Shown in pieces: positions 25,284-34,445 of a stretch of DNA of 64,000 bases. The position numbers were made by a program, and so were the translations under genes. Within the stretch, counting starts at the first letter, position 1, and the number at the start of each line of letters is the position of its first letter. Under the pieces are notes generated by a model. It made no database searches, had not been told where the DNA came from, and worked only from the letters and a program-made list of their open reading frames with translations. This stretch comes from JAFDVL01 sp031409955 (lineage in GTDB: Bacteria; Acidobacteriota; Blastocatellia; RBC074): contig JANNYF010000301.1 in the NCBI GenBank assembly GCA_031409955.1, positions 19,867-83,866 of the forward strand, given 5' to 3'.

Positions 25284-28200
25284 ATGCGCAAGTTCATGCT
25301 TTTGTTTGCCATCGGATTGCTGTGCGGTGCGGTCTTCGCACAAGCCACACGCGGCAGTCTGAGCGGGCTGGTTAGCGACGCGAATAATGCGGCAGTCCCA
25401 GCCGCCAGGATCGCGGCCAAGCATGCCACCACTGGGGAAGAGTTTCGGGGCACTACCGACGCTCAGGGTGCCTTCATTTTTCCTTCGCTGCCGCCCGGTC
25501 AGTACACGATCACCGTCGAAGCTTCCGGTTTCAAACAGTCAGAGGTGCAGGCGGTGACGGTGGAAGTGGGCACGACCGCGAAATTGAACCTGCCCTTGGA
25601 AGTCGGCGCGATTAATGAGGTCATCGTCGTCACCGGCGAGGTGCAAGAAGTGGTCAATACTTCCAACCCGACGCTGACCAACGTCATCGGCACGCGGCAA
25701 GTGAAAGACCTGCCCTTGCCGACACGCAATCCGCTTGATCTGGCGCGGCTGCAAGCGGGCATTGCGGTCAGCGGCACCAACACCCGCACGGCGAACGTCG
25801 GGGGCTTGCGCGGCAGCGCCACCAACGTAACGCAGGACGGCATCAATGCGATGGACAATTTCGTCAAAACCGATTCGTTCTTTGCCATGAGTTCGCCTTC
25901 ACTCGATTCAATCAGCGAATTCAGCATCACGGTCGGCACGGTCGGTTCCGACGCCGGGCGCGGCGCGGCCCAGGTCAATATGGTCACAAAGAGCGGCACG
26001 AACGAATTTCACGGGCGCGTCTTTTATCAAATCCGCAACGACGCGCTCAACGCCAACACCTTTTTCAATAATGCGACCAACACGCCCCGCACCATCCTGC
26101 GGCAAAGCTGGTTCGGCGGCAACATCGGCGGCCCACTCTGGTTTCCGAAAAAAGCGTTCGGCCCGCTGGCCTACGATGGCCGCAGCAAGAGCCTGTGGTT
26201 TTTCAGCTACGAAGGTTTCCGCCAGCCTTTCTCCGTGACGCGCAATCGCACCGTGTTGACGGCAGAAGCGCGGCGCGGCTTGTTCCGCTACGTCGGCGCG
26301 AACGGCCAGCAACAGACGCTCAATTTGTTGGACATCGGCAATTTCAAGACGCTCAACCCAGTCACAGGCGCGCAATTGAACGCCATGCCTATGGCGAACA
26401 ACACGCTGGTCGGCGATGCGCTTAACACTGCTGGCTATCGCTACAACGTCAAAGGCTCCAGCCCCAACGAAAAATACGTCGGGCGTTTCGATCAGCAACT
26501 GTGGCAGAATTCGCGCCTCGGCTCGCACAAGCTGGAGTTCGTCTACAACTACTTCAACTTCCTGAGCAACCCAGACACTTTCAACGGTCTCGAAGCGCCC
26601 TTTCCCGGCGGCATTGGCGGCTTCCAGTCCGCCTACAACATCCTGACGACAGCGGCGATTCATTCCGTCTTCGGCTCGCGTATGACCAACGAAGTGCGCG
26701 CTGGTCATCAACGTGCACCGGTCGGCTTCCTGCGCGAGGCGCCGCCCGACACGCCGTTTTTCATCACTTTTCCGGGGACGGCGAACCTTGACCAAGTGAC
26801 CGCTTTTCATAACACCTTCATGTCTTCGGGCCGCAATACGCTGGTCTACCAGTACCTTGACAACTTCACGCGGACGCAGGGGGCGCATACCTTCCGCCTG
26901 GGCGGGGATGTCCAATCAATCACCGCCATCACGTTCAACGACCTAGGCATTCAGCAGACGATTGCTATCGGGTCGAACCCCGCCAACAACGACGGCATTC
27001 TGGCGACGGCCTTTCCCAATCTGCCCGCCGGAGCGACCGGCACAGCCATCGTCAATCGGGCGAGAAATATCTACGCTGGCGTTGTTGGCTTGCTCGGCAC
27101 AACCTCAAAGACCTTCAACGTGACCAGTCCGACTTCGGGATTCGTGCCGGGGGCGACTCGCACGCGCGACTTCAAGCAACGCGAAGTGAGCCTGTATTTT
27201 CAGGATCAATGGCGTGTGAAGCGCAATTTCACCTTCAACTACGGCATGCGCTGGGAGTTCCAAGGCGTGCCTTATGAAGTCAACGGTGTCGCCATTCAAC
27301 CGGCGGGCGGCATCGGCGGGCTGTTCGGCATCTCCGGCCCGAACAATCTCTTCAAGCCTGGCACGCTCACTGGCCCAGCAGCCACGCCGCTGGAATTCGT
27401 CAACGGCAACACGGGCAAGAAGCTTTACAACAACGACGGGAATAACTTCGCGCCCTTCATCGGGCTGGCGTACTCGCCGAATTTCGAGCGCGGGCCGCTG
27501 CATTGGGTCTTCGGCAAAGATGGCAAGAGTTCGATCCGCGCCGGTTTCTCGATCAGCTACCTGCACGATGGCTTCAGTGTGGTGAGCAACGCGCTGGGCA
27601 CGGGCACGACCAATCCGGGACTGATTCAAGTAGCGGCCAACAACACGCCAACGGGCGTGCTGACTGCGGGCGGCCTGGCGTTGGCGACGCCGACGTTCAA
27701 GATTCCGATCACCGACGCTGAGAATTTCGCCCTCAACAACACCAACGGCTTGTGGACCTTCGATCCGAATTTGCGCGTGCCTTATGTGCAGCAGTGGTCG
27801 TTGGGTATCGAGCGGCAGATCGCGGACAAAACGGCCTTTGAGGTGCGCTACGTTGGCAATCACGCGATCAAGGTTTTTCGCGCGATCAATTACAACGAAG
27901 TCAATATCTTCGAAAACGGTTTCCTGCCGGAATTCCTCAACGCCCAGAATAATCTGAGGATCAACGGCGGTGCGACCTTTGCGCCGGGTCGCGCGGGCAC
28001 AGCGCCGACGCCGATTTTCGACCGGTTGTTCGCTGGCTTGGCTGCCGGATCGGGTTATGCCAGCGCCGGGTTTATCAACAACCTGAACAACAATAACGTC
28101 GGCACGATGGCGAACACGCTGGCCTTCAATCCGGTCTACGCGAACACGCGCCGGAGCCTGACGCCAAATTTCTTCGTCGCCAATCCGAACGCCGCGTTCG

Positions 28201-29021
28201 CAGTGGCGCTGACCAACAATTCGTTCTCGAACTATCATTCGCTACAGGTGGAGATTCGCCGCCGTCTCGCGCAGGGTTTGCAATTCCAGGGCAGCTACAC
28301 TTTCAGCAAGGTCATCACCGACAGCGAAGGCAGCCAGAGCACGTTGGAATCATTCCGCACGTTGCGCAACCTGCGGCTGGATCGGCATCGCGCAAACTTC
28401 GATCAAACGCATCGCTTCGTTTCGTTCTTCCTCTATAGCTTGCCCGTCGGCCCCGGTCGCCGCTGGCTCAACAGCGGGCCGCTGAGGAAAGCCCTCGAAG
28501 GTTGGGACGTGAGCGGCATCATTTCGATTCAGAGCGGCGCGCCGCTTTCGATCTTCGCCCCGCGTACGACGCTCAATCAAATCACGAATTCGATTCCGGC
28601 GCTCTTCACCGGCTCGAACTTCAAGGACTTCAAGAATGCCGTGGGCGTCGTCAAGCGGCCTGAAGGCATCTATTATATTGACCCGAAGCTGCTCAACATT
28701 ACGACCAATGCGGCGGGGCAGATCACGGCGGCGACCTTGAAAGAAGGTCTGCTGGCGCAACCACTGCCCGGCACGCTCGGCAATTTCCCGCGCTCGCAAC
28801 TCACCGGGCCGATTTTCCGGCAGGTTGATTTCAGCGTGACCAAGCGGACGAAATTCTTGGAAAGCGCGGAGGTTGAATTCAAGGCGACCTTCTTCAACGC
28901 TTTCAATTATGCCAACTTCGCGTTCAGCAACCAGAACTTCGACCAGGCCAACTTTGGGCGGATTACCGGCCTGAACGGTTCAGCGCGCATCATCCATTTC
29001 ATCCTCGGCATCAATTTCTAG
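25284..29021 (+). CDS. Oar-like TonB-dependent receptor with carboxypeptidase-regulatory domain
   Basis: 1245 residues from ATG 25284 (GGAG ten bases upstream; the longer frame has no signal peptide). Signal peptide 1-20 (ending VFAQ); carboxypeptidase-regulatory-like domain about 22-105 (GSLSGLVSDANNAAVPAARI, SLPPGQYTITVEASGF); plug about 120-240 (GGLRGSATNVTQDGINAMDN, VNMVTKSGTNEFHG); then a large barrel with FYFQDQWRVKRNFTFNYGMRWE-like strands and the usual FNAFNYANFAF near the end. Members are abundant in Acidobacteriota and are thought to import or secrete large substrates. The final residues ARIIHFILGINF lack the expected aromatic C-terminus of the family, and a matching tail lies just after the stop. 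Confidence 0.92.
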   Translation: MRKFMLLFAIGLLCGAVFAQATRGSLSGLVSDANNAAVPAARIAAKHATTGEEFRGTTDAQGAFIFPSLPPGQYTITVEASGFKQSEVQAVTVEVGTTAKLNLPLEVGAINEVIVVTGEVQEVVNTSNPTLTNVIGTRQVKDLPLPTRNPLDLARLQAGIAVSGTNTRTANVGGLRGSATNVTQDGINAMDNFVKTDSFFAMSSPSLDSISEFSITVGTVGSDAGRGAAQVNMVTKSGTNEFHGRVFYQIRNDALNANTFFNNATNTPRTILRQSWFGGNIGGPLWFPKKAFGPLAYDGRSKSLWFFSYEGFRQPFSVTRNRTVLTAEARRGLFRYVGANGQQQTLNLLDIGNFKTLNPVTGAQLNAMPMANNTLVGDALNTAGYRYNVKGSSPNEKYVGRFDQQLWQNSRLGSHKLEFVYNYFNFLSNPDTFNGLEAPFPGGIGGFQSAYNILTTAAIHSVFGSRMTNEVRAGHQRAPVGFLREAPPDTPFFITFPGTANLDQVTAFHNTFMSSGRNTLVYQYLDNFTRTQGAHTFRLGGDVQSITAITFNDLGIQQTIAIGSNPANNDGILATAFPNLPAGATGTAIVNRARNIYAGVVGLLGTTSKTFNVTSPTSGFVPGATRTRDFKQREVSLYFQDQWRVKRNFTFNYGMRWEFQGVPYEVNGVAIQPAGGIGGLFGISGPNNLFKPGTLTGPAATPLEFVNGNTGKKLYNNDGNNFAPFIGLAYSPNFERGPLHWVFGKDGKSSIRAGFSISYLHDGFSVVSNALGTGTTNPGLIQVAANNTPTGVLTAGGLALATPTFKIPITDAENFALNNTNGLWTFDPNLRVPYVQQWSLGIERQIADKTAFEVRYVGNHAIKVFRAINYNEVNIFENGFLPEFLNAQNNLRINGGATFAPGRAGTAPTPIFDRLFAGLAAGSGYASAGFINNLNNNNVGTMANTLAFNPVYANTRRSLTPNFFVANPNAAFAVALTNNSFSNYHSLQVEIRRRLAQGLQFQGSYTFSKVITDSEGSQSTLESFRTLRNLRLDRHRANFDQTHRFVSFFLYSLPVGPGRRWLNSGPLRKALEGWDVSGIISIQSGAPLSIFAPRTTLNQITNSIPALFTGSNFKDFKNAVGVVKRPEGIYYIDPKLLNITTNAAGQITAATLKEGLLAQPLPGTLGNFPRSQLTGPIFRQVDFSVTKRTKFLESAEVEFKATFFNAFNYANFAFSNQNFDQANFGRITGLNGSARIIHFILGINF

Positions 29022-29195
29022 AGTTGCCGAGCTGGGCTGAAGACGGTCTTCAGTTTTGACATGATCAATGCGCTGAACCGCGTGGAATTCAACGATCCGG
29101 GAATGGATTTGCGCAATCGCGGCGCGTTCGGCGTCATCACATCGCAGTTCGCCAGCCCGCGCCAGATTCAACTCGGCTTGCGGTTTGAATATTAA
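29022..29195 (+). pseudogene. in-frame C-terminal remnant of a second Oar-like receptor
   Basis: Directly after the TAG of the receptor, and in the same frame, 57 codons read VFSFDMINALNRVEFNDPGM ... GAFGVITSQFASPRQIQLGL and end RFEY-stop. This is the classical C-terminal end of Oar-like receptors (FNxxNxxxF, then SPRQIQLGLRF) and duplicates the end of the upstream gene. It has no start or ribosome site. It most likely remains from a tandem paralogue lost by recombination; stop-codon read-through would instead give a receptor with two tails. Confidence 0.8.
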
Positions 29196-29199
29196 GTGG

Positions 29200-29310
29200 T
29201 GAAGACAGAAGAGAGATAACGGAACACACGGAAGGAGTAGGTCTAGCGACCGATCTTTTTCTGTCTGTTCTATTGTTTCCGTGTGTTCTGTTATCTGTTC
29301 GTTCTTCGCT
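29200..29310. repeat. palindrome with GATAACGGAACACACGGAA arms
   Basis: Arms 29215-29233 and 29277-29295 are inverted with one or two mismatches. It follows the receptor remnant and precedes the Mrr-N gene. It is similar in style to the ACACGG/CCGTGT-containing element at 32371. Confidence 0.7.
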
Positions 29311-29393
29311 TAATCTCGTTGTGCGTTTGCTCCCGTAATATTTCAAGGTAAGATGGCGCTTCGTTTGCAAGCTTGACCGGAACGTTGACGCCC

Positions 29394-30110
29394 ATGCCCT
29401 TTCCCGAATCATCCCGACTCGAATTACCAATTTTGCAGGAACTGAAAGCCACTGGCGGGCGCGATCAGCCACGGTATTTATACGACCGACTGCCGCGCTA
29501 TTTCCCGCAACTCACGCCTCATGAGTTAGCCGATAAAACCTCGGCGGGTCGCAGTCGGTGGCATCGTGTTGTGCAAATTGCCGCCAAACATTTGCTCGAA
29601 CAAGGCGAGTTGCGGCGCGCGGGAGCGGCGTGGGAATTGACTCGCAAAGGCGCCCATCGCGTGGCTGCCGAGGAGTTACAAATCACCCCGACTCAATTGG
29701 CAACCGACGCACGGGAACGCACGGTCACGCACAAAGAAGCCCAGTTGATGCTGGTCGAAATTGGTTTATGGCTGGGTCGTTTTGCCGCTGCGGAATTTGA
29801 GCATTATGATGTCGTCTGGCGCGACAGCGTGGCGGCTCCGCGTTTGAGCCACGTCTTTGAGGTGCAAGTTTCTGGCAGCGTAGACAGCGCGCTCACACGG
29901 CTCAAGCATGCGCACGACACGCAACGTTCGCAGTTGTTTTTAGTGATTGCCGACGAACGCGATCAACGCTTCGCAAGCAAGCGATTGAGCGGTTCATTTC
30001 ACGAGATTTTAGAAATCATCACCATCATCGGCACGGGCGAATTACAAACGCTGTATGAATCGCTCAAAACCGCACAGCCGTTGTTGGAGAAATTGACGAA
30101 GAGTAAATGA
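29394..30110 (+). CDS. Mrr N-terminal domain protein with nuclease-like C-terminus
   Basis: 238 residues from ATG 29394. The first ~100 form a winged-helix Mrr_N domain (LPILQELKATGGRDQPRYLY, then SRWHRVVQIAAKHLLEQGEL and AAWELTRKGAHRV). After a linker, a C-terminal alpha/beta domain has AEFEHYDVVWRDS and HVFEVQVSGSVDSALTRLKHA, reminiscent of a PD-(D/E)xK core in which the lysine is replaced by Gln (EVQ), as in some restriction-like nucleases. It may be a solitary methyl-directed or structure-specific nuclease; there is no methyltransferase nearby. Confidence 0.6.
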   Translation: MPFPESSRLELPILQELKATGGRDQPRYLYDRLPRYFPQLTPHELADKTSAGRSRWHRVVQIAAKHLLEQGELRRAGAAWELTRKGAHRVAAEELQITPTQLATDARERTVTHKEAQLMLVEIGLWLGRFAAAEFEHYDVVWRDSVAAPRLSHVFEVQVSGSVDSALTRLKHAHDTQRSQLFLVIADERDQRFASKRLSGSFHEILEIITIIGTGELQTLYESLKTAQPLLEKLTKSK

Positions 30111-30141
30111 TCTCAGGACTTACGCAGAGGCGGCGGGAAAC

Positions 30142-30222
30142 GTCCGACAAACTTCAGTTTGTCGCTGGTTTCATTTTGCGGCTCGTGCCTACAATCACTC
30201 GACAAACTAAAGTTTGTCGGAC
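30142..30222. repeat. palindrome, CGACAAACTTCAGTTTGTCG family, copy 1
   Basis: Arms 30142-30164 and 30200-30222 are inverted 23-mers with few differences, and each arm is itself palindromic. It sits between the Mrr-N gene and the prolyl oligopeptidase gene. A second, rearranged copy is at 50158-50276. Confidence 0.85.
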
Positions 30223-30267
30223 TTTCGGCGCAATTCCTAAACCTCTATTTTAGGAGGCCGACAAATC

Positions 30268-32364
30268 ATGAAAAACCCAACACTCATCATCATTTTGATT
30301 CTCTGTTTAGGAGCCATTTCGGTTATGTCACAAACTCCGCCGGTAGCAAAAAAGATTCCCAAAACCACCACCATTCACGGCGATAAACTCATAGACGATT
30401 ACTTCTGGCTGCGCGAAAAAACGAACCCCGAAGTCATCAACTATTTGAAAGCCGAAAACGACTACACCGAAGCCGTGATGAAGCCGACCGCCGCTTTGCA
30501 AGATACGCTCTACAAAGAAATGCTGGCGCGCATTAAAGAAACCGATTTGAGCGTGCCGTATCCCAAAGACGGCTATCTCTATTACACCCGCACCGAGCAA
30601 GGAAAACAGTATCCCATCTATTGCCGCAAGAAAGGCACACAGCGGGGCAAGGAAGAAACGCTGCTGGATATGAACGCGATGGCGGAAGGCAAACCATTTC
30701 TGTCCATTGGCGCATTTCAAGTCAGCAATGACGGCACTCTGTTGGCCTATTCCAGCGATGACGCAGGCTTTCGCCAGTACAAATTGCACGTCAAAGATTT
30801 GCGCACTGGGCAACTGCTGCCCGACACCGCCGAACGCGTCACGTCTATCACGTGGGCGAACGATAACAAGACGTTGTTTTATGTGACCGAAGATGCGACG
30901 ACGAAGCGTTCCAATCAGTTCTTCCGCCACACACTCGGCGGCAAAAGCCAATTGCTCTACGAAGAAAAAGACGAACTCTATCGCATCGGCGCAGGCCGCA
31001 CACGCAGTCGCGGTTATGTCATTTTGTACGTCAGCAGTTCGACGACTTCAGAAGCGCGTTACATTTCAGCCGACAAACCGAACAGCGAATTGAAACTGAT
31101 CTTGCCGCGCGAAAAGGATCACGAATATTACCCCGATCATCACGGCAAACAGTTCTACATTCGCACCAACGACAAAGGCCGCAACTTTCGTTTGGTGACG
31201 GCTCCGATTGAGAATCCAGACAAAAAGAACTGGAAAGAATTGATCGCGCATCGCAACGAAGTGATGATCGAAGACACTGATTTCTTTGCCCATCATTATG
31301 TTGTCTACGAACGCGAAGACGGTTTGAATAAACTGCGCGTGACGGATTTGAAAGCGGGCGCAACGCATTACATCAACTTCCCGGAGCCGGTCTACGCCGC
31401 GTCGGGCAGCACGAACGCGCAGTTCACGACAACGAAGTTTCGCTTCGGCTATTTGTCGTTCGTAACGCCGAGTTCGGTGTTTGAATACGACCTCGCCACC
31501 AAACGGCGCAGGCTGCTGAAAGAAACCGAAGTGCTGGGCGGCTACGACAAAACGAAATACACGTCGGAGCGCATTTACGCGACCGCGTCAGATGGCACGA
31601 AAGTCCCGATTTCATTGGTTTATAAAAAGGGTTGCAAGCTTGACGGCTCGAATCCGTTGCTGCTCGACGGCTATGGTTCCTACGGCTTTCCGAATGACGT
31701 AGACTTCAAGTCGAACCGCTTCAGTCTGTTGGATCGTGGCTTCATTTATGCCGTGGCGCACATTCGCGGTGGCGGTGATTTGGGCAAGCCGTGGCACGAC
31801 GCAGGCAAGATGATGGTCAAGAAAAACACTTTCACCGACTTCATCGCCGCTGCCGAACATTTGCTGACCAAACAATACACCAGCCAGGATCGCATCATCA
31901 TCACGGGCGGCAGCGCAGGCGGCTTGTTAATGGGCGCGGTGGCAAACATGCGACCAGAGCTTTTCAAAGCCGTCGTGTCATTCGTCCCGTTCGTAGATAT
32001 GATGAACACGATGCTGGATGCGTCATTGCCATTGACCGTCGGCGAGTATTTGGAATGGGGCAATCCGAACGAGAAGGACGCGTATATGTACATGAAATCC
32101 TATTCGCCCTACGACAACCTTGAAGCGAAAGATTACCCGACGATGCTGATCCGAACTTCGCTGAACGACAGTCAGGTGATGTATTGGGAACCCGCGAAAT
32201 ACGTGGCGAAACTACGTGCGCTGAAGACAGATAAAAACACGCTGCTCTTCAAAACCAAGCTGGAACCGGGCGGACACGGCGGTGCATCAGGCCGCTATGA
32301 TCGGCTGCACGATTCGGCGTTTGATTATGCGTTTATGCTGCATCAGATGGGGATTACGAAGTAA
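30268..32364 (+). CDS. secreted prolyl oligopeptidase family protein (S9)
   Basis: Serine peptidase cleaving short peptides after Pro or basic residues. 698 residues with a signal peptide (MKNPTLIIILILCLGAISVM, then SQ), so it is probably periplasmic. A propeller domain covers about 75-420 (YPKDGYLYYTRTEQGKQYPI, then ISNDGTLLAYSSDDAG-like blocks). The hydrolase domain has the nucleophile in TGGSAGGLLMG (Ser about 549), Asp in TSLNDSQV (about 633) and His in EPGGHGGASGRYD (about 668). AGGAGG lies upstream of the ATG. Oligopeptidase-B-like versus prolyl specificity cannot be settled by eye. Confidence 0.92.
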   Translation: MKNPTLIIILILCLGAISVMSQTPPVAKKIPKTTTIHGDKLIDDYFWLREKTNPEVINYLKAENDYTEAVMKPTAALQDTLYKEMLARIKETDLSVPYPKDGYLYYTRTEQGKQYPIYCRKKGTQRGKEETLLDMNAMAEGKPFLSIGAFQVSNDGTLLAYSSDDAGFRQYKLHVKDLRTGQLLPDTAERVTSITWANDNKTLFYVTEDATTKRSNQFFRHTLGGKSQLLYEEKDELYRIGAGRTRSRGYVILYVSSSTTSEARYISADKPNSELKLILPREKDHEYYPDHHGKQFYIRTNDKGRNFRLVTAPIENPDKKNWKELIAHRNEVMIEDTDFFAHHYVVYEREDGLNKLRVTDLKAGATHYINFPEPVYAASGSTNAQFTTTKFRFGYLSFVTPSSVFEYDLATKRRRLLKETEVLGGYDKTKYTSERIYATASDGTKVPISLVYKKGCKLDGSNPLLLDGYGSYGFPNDVDFKSNRFSLLDRGFIYAVAHIRGGGDLGKPWHDAGKMMVKKNTFTDFIAAAEHLLTKQYTSQDRIIITGGSAGGLLMGAVANMRPELFKAVVSFVPFVDMMNTMLDASLPLTVGEYLEWGNPNEKDAYMYMKSYSPYDNLEAKDYPTMLIRTSLNDSQVMYWEPAKYVAKLRALKTDKNTLLFKTKLEPGGHGGASGRYDRLHDSAFDYAFMLHQMGITK

Positions 32365-32370
32365 ATAAAT

Positions 32371-32496
32371 CACGGAAAACACGGAGAAAATTAGACAGGA
32401 TTGACAAGATTTACAGGATGGCTTTTGCTTGATCCTGTTCATCCTGTCAATCCTGTCTAAGTCTTCTCCAGTCTCTCTGAGTTCCCTGTGGTTTAT
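32371..32496. repeat. palindrome with ACAGGATTGACAAGATT arms, copy A
   Basis: Inner arms 32391-32419 and 32432-32460 are inverted, with a ~9-base period (ACAGGATTG, ACAAGATTT). Outer arms are ACACGGAGAA and TTCTCC/CCCTGTGG. The loop GGCTTTTGCTTGATCCTG is identical in copy B at 33084. It lies between convergent genes. Confidence 0.8.
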
Positions 32497-32506
32497 CCGA
32501 GAATGT

Positions 32507-33058
32507 CTATTCCTTGAGAAGCAATCGGCCTTGCGTCAGCAGTTGGTCGTACAACGCTTCAAGTGGTGCATTGCAACCGCGCAAACCCGCCACCACCTGC
32601 TCCGTCCAATCCAAATAGGCAAGGCGACGTGCCAGCGGCCAATCCGCAGGCGGTGTTTCAGTCACGCCGCGCACGTTCGAGATTTTATCAGCGAGTTTCA
32701 CGAGTTGCGCACGCGGTGTGAGATGCGGCGCATGTTCGATTTGCAACCGCTTGCGTTCGGCCTTTGGCAAGCTCTTGTCATCGGTCACAGCTTCCACCAC
32801 GCGCCGCACTTCAACGCCAAACAGCGCTTCGATCTCCTCGCCCGTAGTCATCGTGTCTTCAATCGTGTCGTGCAAAATCGCGCCTTGCAGCACGATCAAA
32901 TCCGTCACTTGCCCGACCCGCGCAATCATCTCCGCCACTTCAATCGGGTGATTGATGTAGGGCGAGGCTTCGACATCTTTGCGGCGTTGCTCGCGGTGCT
33001 TGATCGAAGCGAAATGAATGGCTTGTAATAGGGCTGAGATTTCGCTGCTTGATTCCAT
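32507..33058 (-). CDS. HD-domain ppGpp hydrolase-like protein (MESH1 type)
   Basis: 183 residues, only the HD domain, with no synthetase or TGS/ACT domain. Metal-binding motifs are YINHPIEVA (His), AILHDTIEDT (HDxxED) and the distal KLADKISN Asp. Such small alarmone hydrolases degrade (p)ppGpp or act as NADPH phosphatases. ATG 33058 is chosen because GGAG lies six bases upstream; the ATG at 33070 has none. Palindromes of one family flank the gene on both sides. Confidence 0.85.
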   Translation of the reverse strand: MESSSEISALLQAIHFASIKHREQRRKDVEASPYINHPIEVAEMIARVGQVTDLIVLQGAILHDTIEDTMTTGEEIEALFGVEVRRVVEAVTDDKSLPKAERKRLQIEHAPHLTPRAQLVKLADKISNVRGVTETPPADWPLARRLAYLDWTEQVVAGLRGCNAPLEALYDQLLTQGRLLLKE

Positions 33059-33083
33059 AGTGATCTCCATTTTTAGGGACAAG

Positions 33084-33157
33084 ACTTAGGCAGAATGGAC
33101 AGGATGTACAAGATGGCTTTTGCTTGATCCTGTTCATCTTGTCCATCCTGTCTAAGT
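33084..33157. repeat. palindrome with GACAGGATGTACAAGATG arms, copy B
   Basis: Arms 33084-33115 and 33126-33157 pair well. The loop is the same as in copy A, and the repeats flank the HD gene in the same orientation. Confidence 0.8.
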
Positions 33158-33185
33158 TTTTCCGTGCTTTACTTGGTTCAATTCC

Positions 33186-34421
33186 CTACCTCCGCAATTT
33201 CCAAAACGTCGCGCCTTCGTGATCGGCGGCCTCAAGTCGTTGCCGCGTCGCCGGAGCTTTGTTGTCGCGGAGCAGGCTGCCCATATCGTACAACAACGCC
33301 TCCGCCTGCGCGAAGTACGAATGCCCCAACAGATCCACGTCGAAGTCCGGCACCGCCACTGTATCCACGCCACCTGCAACGGTGTAAGGCGTAAAGTAGC
33401 CAGCGCGTGGCGCATCGTGCAGCTTCGCAGACAGATGCACGGGCAGGTCGGCGTCTGAAGCATAAAGCGTCGTGCGCTCGGAGTGTTCACGATAAAGCTG
33501 CGCGAGGTCGAGAAATAAATCGCGGTCTACGTCAGGCGCGGCAAGGAAGATTTGCCCGAACTTCACTTTGCCTTGCGTCTCGGCCTGCGCGGCAATCCGT
33601 TGCAGCGCGCGCAGCAAGCCACGATTGCCCATGCTGTGCGCGATGACGTGGATTTTCTCGGCTCCGCAATTGGCAGTGAACTCGACCAGAAACTCTGTGA
33701 TTGCGCGTTCACTGGCTTCAATGCTCGCTTCATCTACTGTGTACGCGGTCACGCTGCCACGCGAAGGCCAACTGAAAAACGCCGTCGCGCCCTGCACTCT
33801 CAAATCGCAGCCAATTTGTGCCGCGCGGATCGCTGCCTCTTCAAACGTCACATTGAATCCGTGCAGGAAAAACAGCGCGTGCGGTGGTTCTCCACCCGTG
33901 CGGGCATCTTGCATCACGGCCTGAATTTCGGCGAAAAAGGCGTCGCGTTCCTGCTGCGTGATTTGTTGAATCCGCAAATGATCGTCGCGCAGATCAAACC
34001 GCCGCAGCCGTGTCCAGAAGCTTGACCCCGTCTCGCCGAACCGATGCGCTTCCGGCACATGCACTTCCACGCGTCCACGCGTGATGCGGTCGTGCCGCTC
34101 GCCCGTGAAGCCGCCGCCATACGCAGCGGGTTTGCGATTCGTGCCGAACCACACCGGATAGACAACGCCATCGGGCGCGCTGCTGCGTTCAAGGTCGAAG
34201 GGATTGAAGGCTTTGATGCGCAACGCGGCCTCTTGTAATTCCGCCATCACGGCGCGGACGCGGCGCTCCACATTGGCGCAGTCCGCCGCCTCGGTCGCCA
34301 GCCGTTGCAGGATTGTTTGTTCCAATTGCACGGCACGCGCACGATCTCCGGCGCGGACGGCGGCATCGAGTTCGGCGAGCAATTCGGTGAGTGTTTGTTG
34401 CGGGTTGTTGTGTGTTGGCAT
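33186..34421 (-). CDS. DUF900 alpha/beta hydrolase next to the CHAT gene
   Basis: 411 residues. The N-terminal ~65 form a helical segment (NPQQTLTELLAELDAAVRAG) with a likely coiled coil, then the DUF900 hydrolase: VYPVWFGTNRKP, ALFFLHGFNVTFEEAAIRAA (oxyanion region), FFSWPSRGSVTAYTVDEASI and the nucleophile elbow VIAHSMGNRGLL (Ser about 268), with DVDRDLF and a distal His in LLGHSYF as possible triad members. There is no signal peptide. Its position downstream of the CHAT-NB-ARC-TPR gene suggests it may be an effector or partner hydrolase; the substrate (lipid or ester) is unknown. ATG 34421 has GGAG ten bases upstream. Confidence 0.82.
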   Translation of the reverse strand: MPTHNNPQQTLTELLAELDAAVRAGDRARAVQLEQTILQRLATEAADCANVERRVRAVMAELQEAALRIKAFNPFDLERSSAPDGVVYPVWFGTNRKPAAYGGGFTGERHDRITRGRVEVHVPEAHRFGETGSSFWTRLRRFDLRDDHLRIQQITQQERDAFFAEIQAVMQDARTGGEPPHALFFLHGFNVTFEEAAIRAAQIGCDLRVQGATAFFSWPSRGSVTAYTVDEASIEASERAITEFLVEFTANCGAEKIHVIAHSMGNRGLLRALQRIAAQAETQGKVKFGQIFLAAPDVDRDLFLDLAQLYREHSERTTLYASDADLPVHLSAKLHDAPRAGYFTPYTVAGGVDTVAVPDFDVDLLGHSYFAQAEALLYDMGSLLRDNKAPATRQRLEAADHEGATFWKLRR

Positions 34422-34445
34422 GATGGTCAAGCTCCATTGTTTTTC

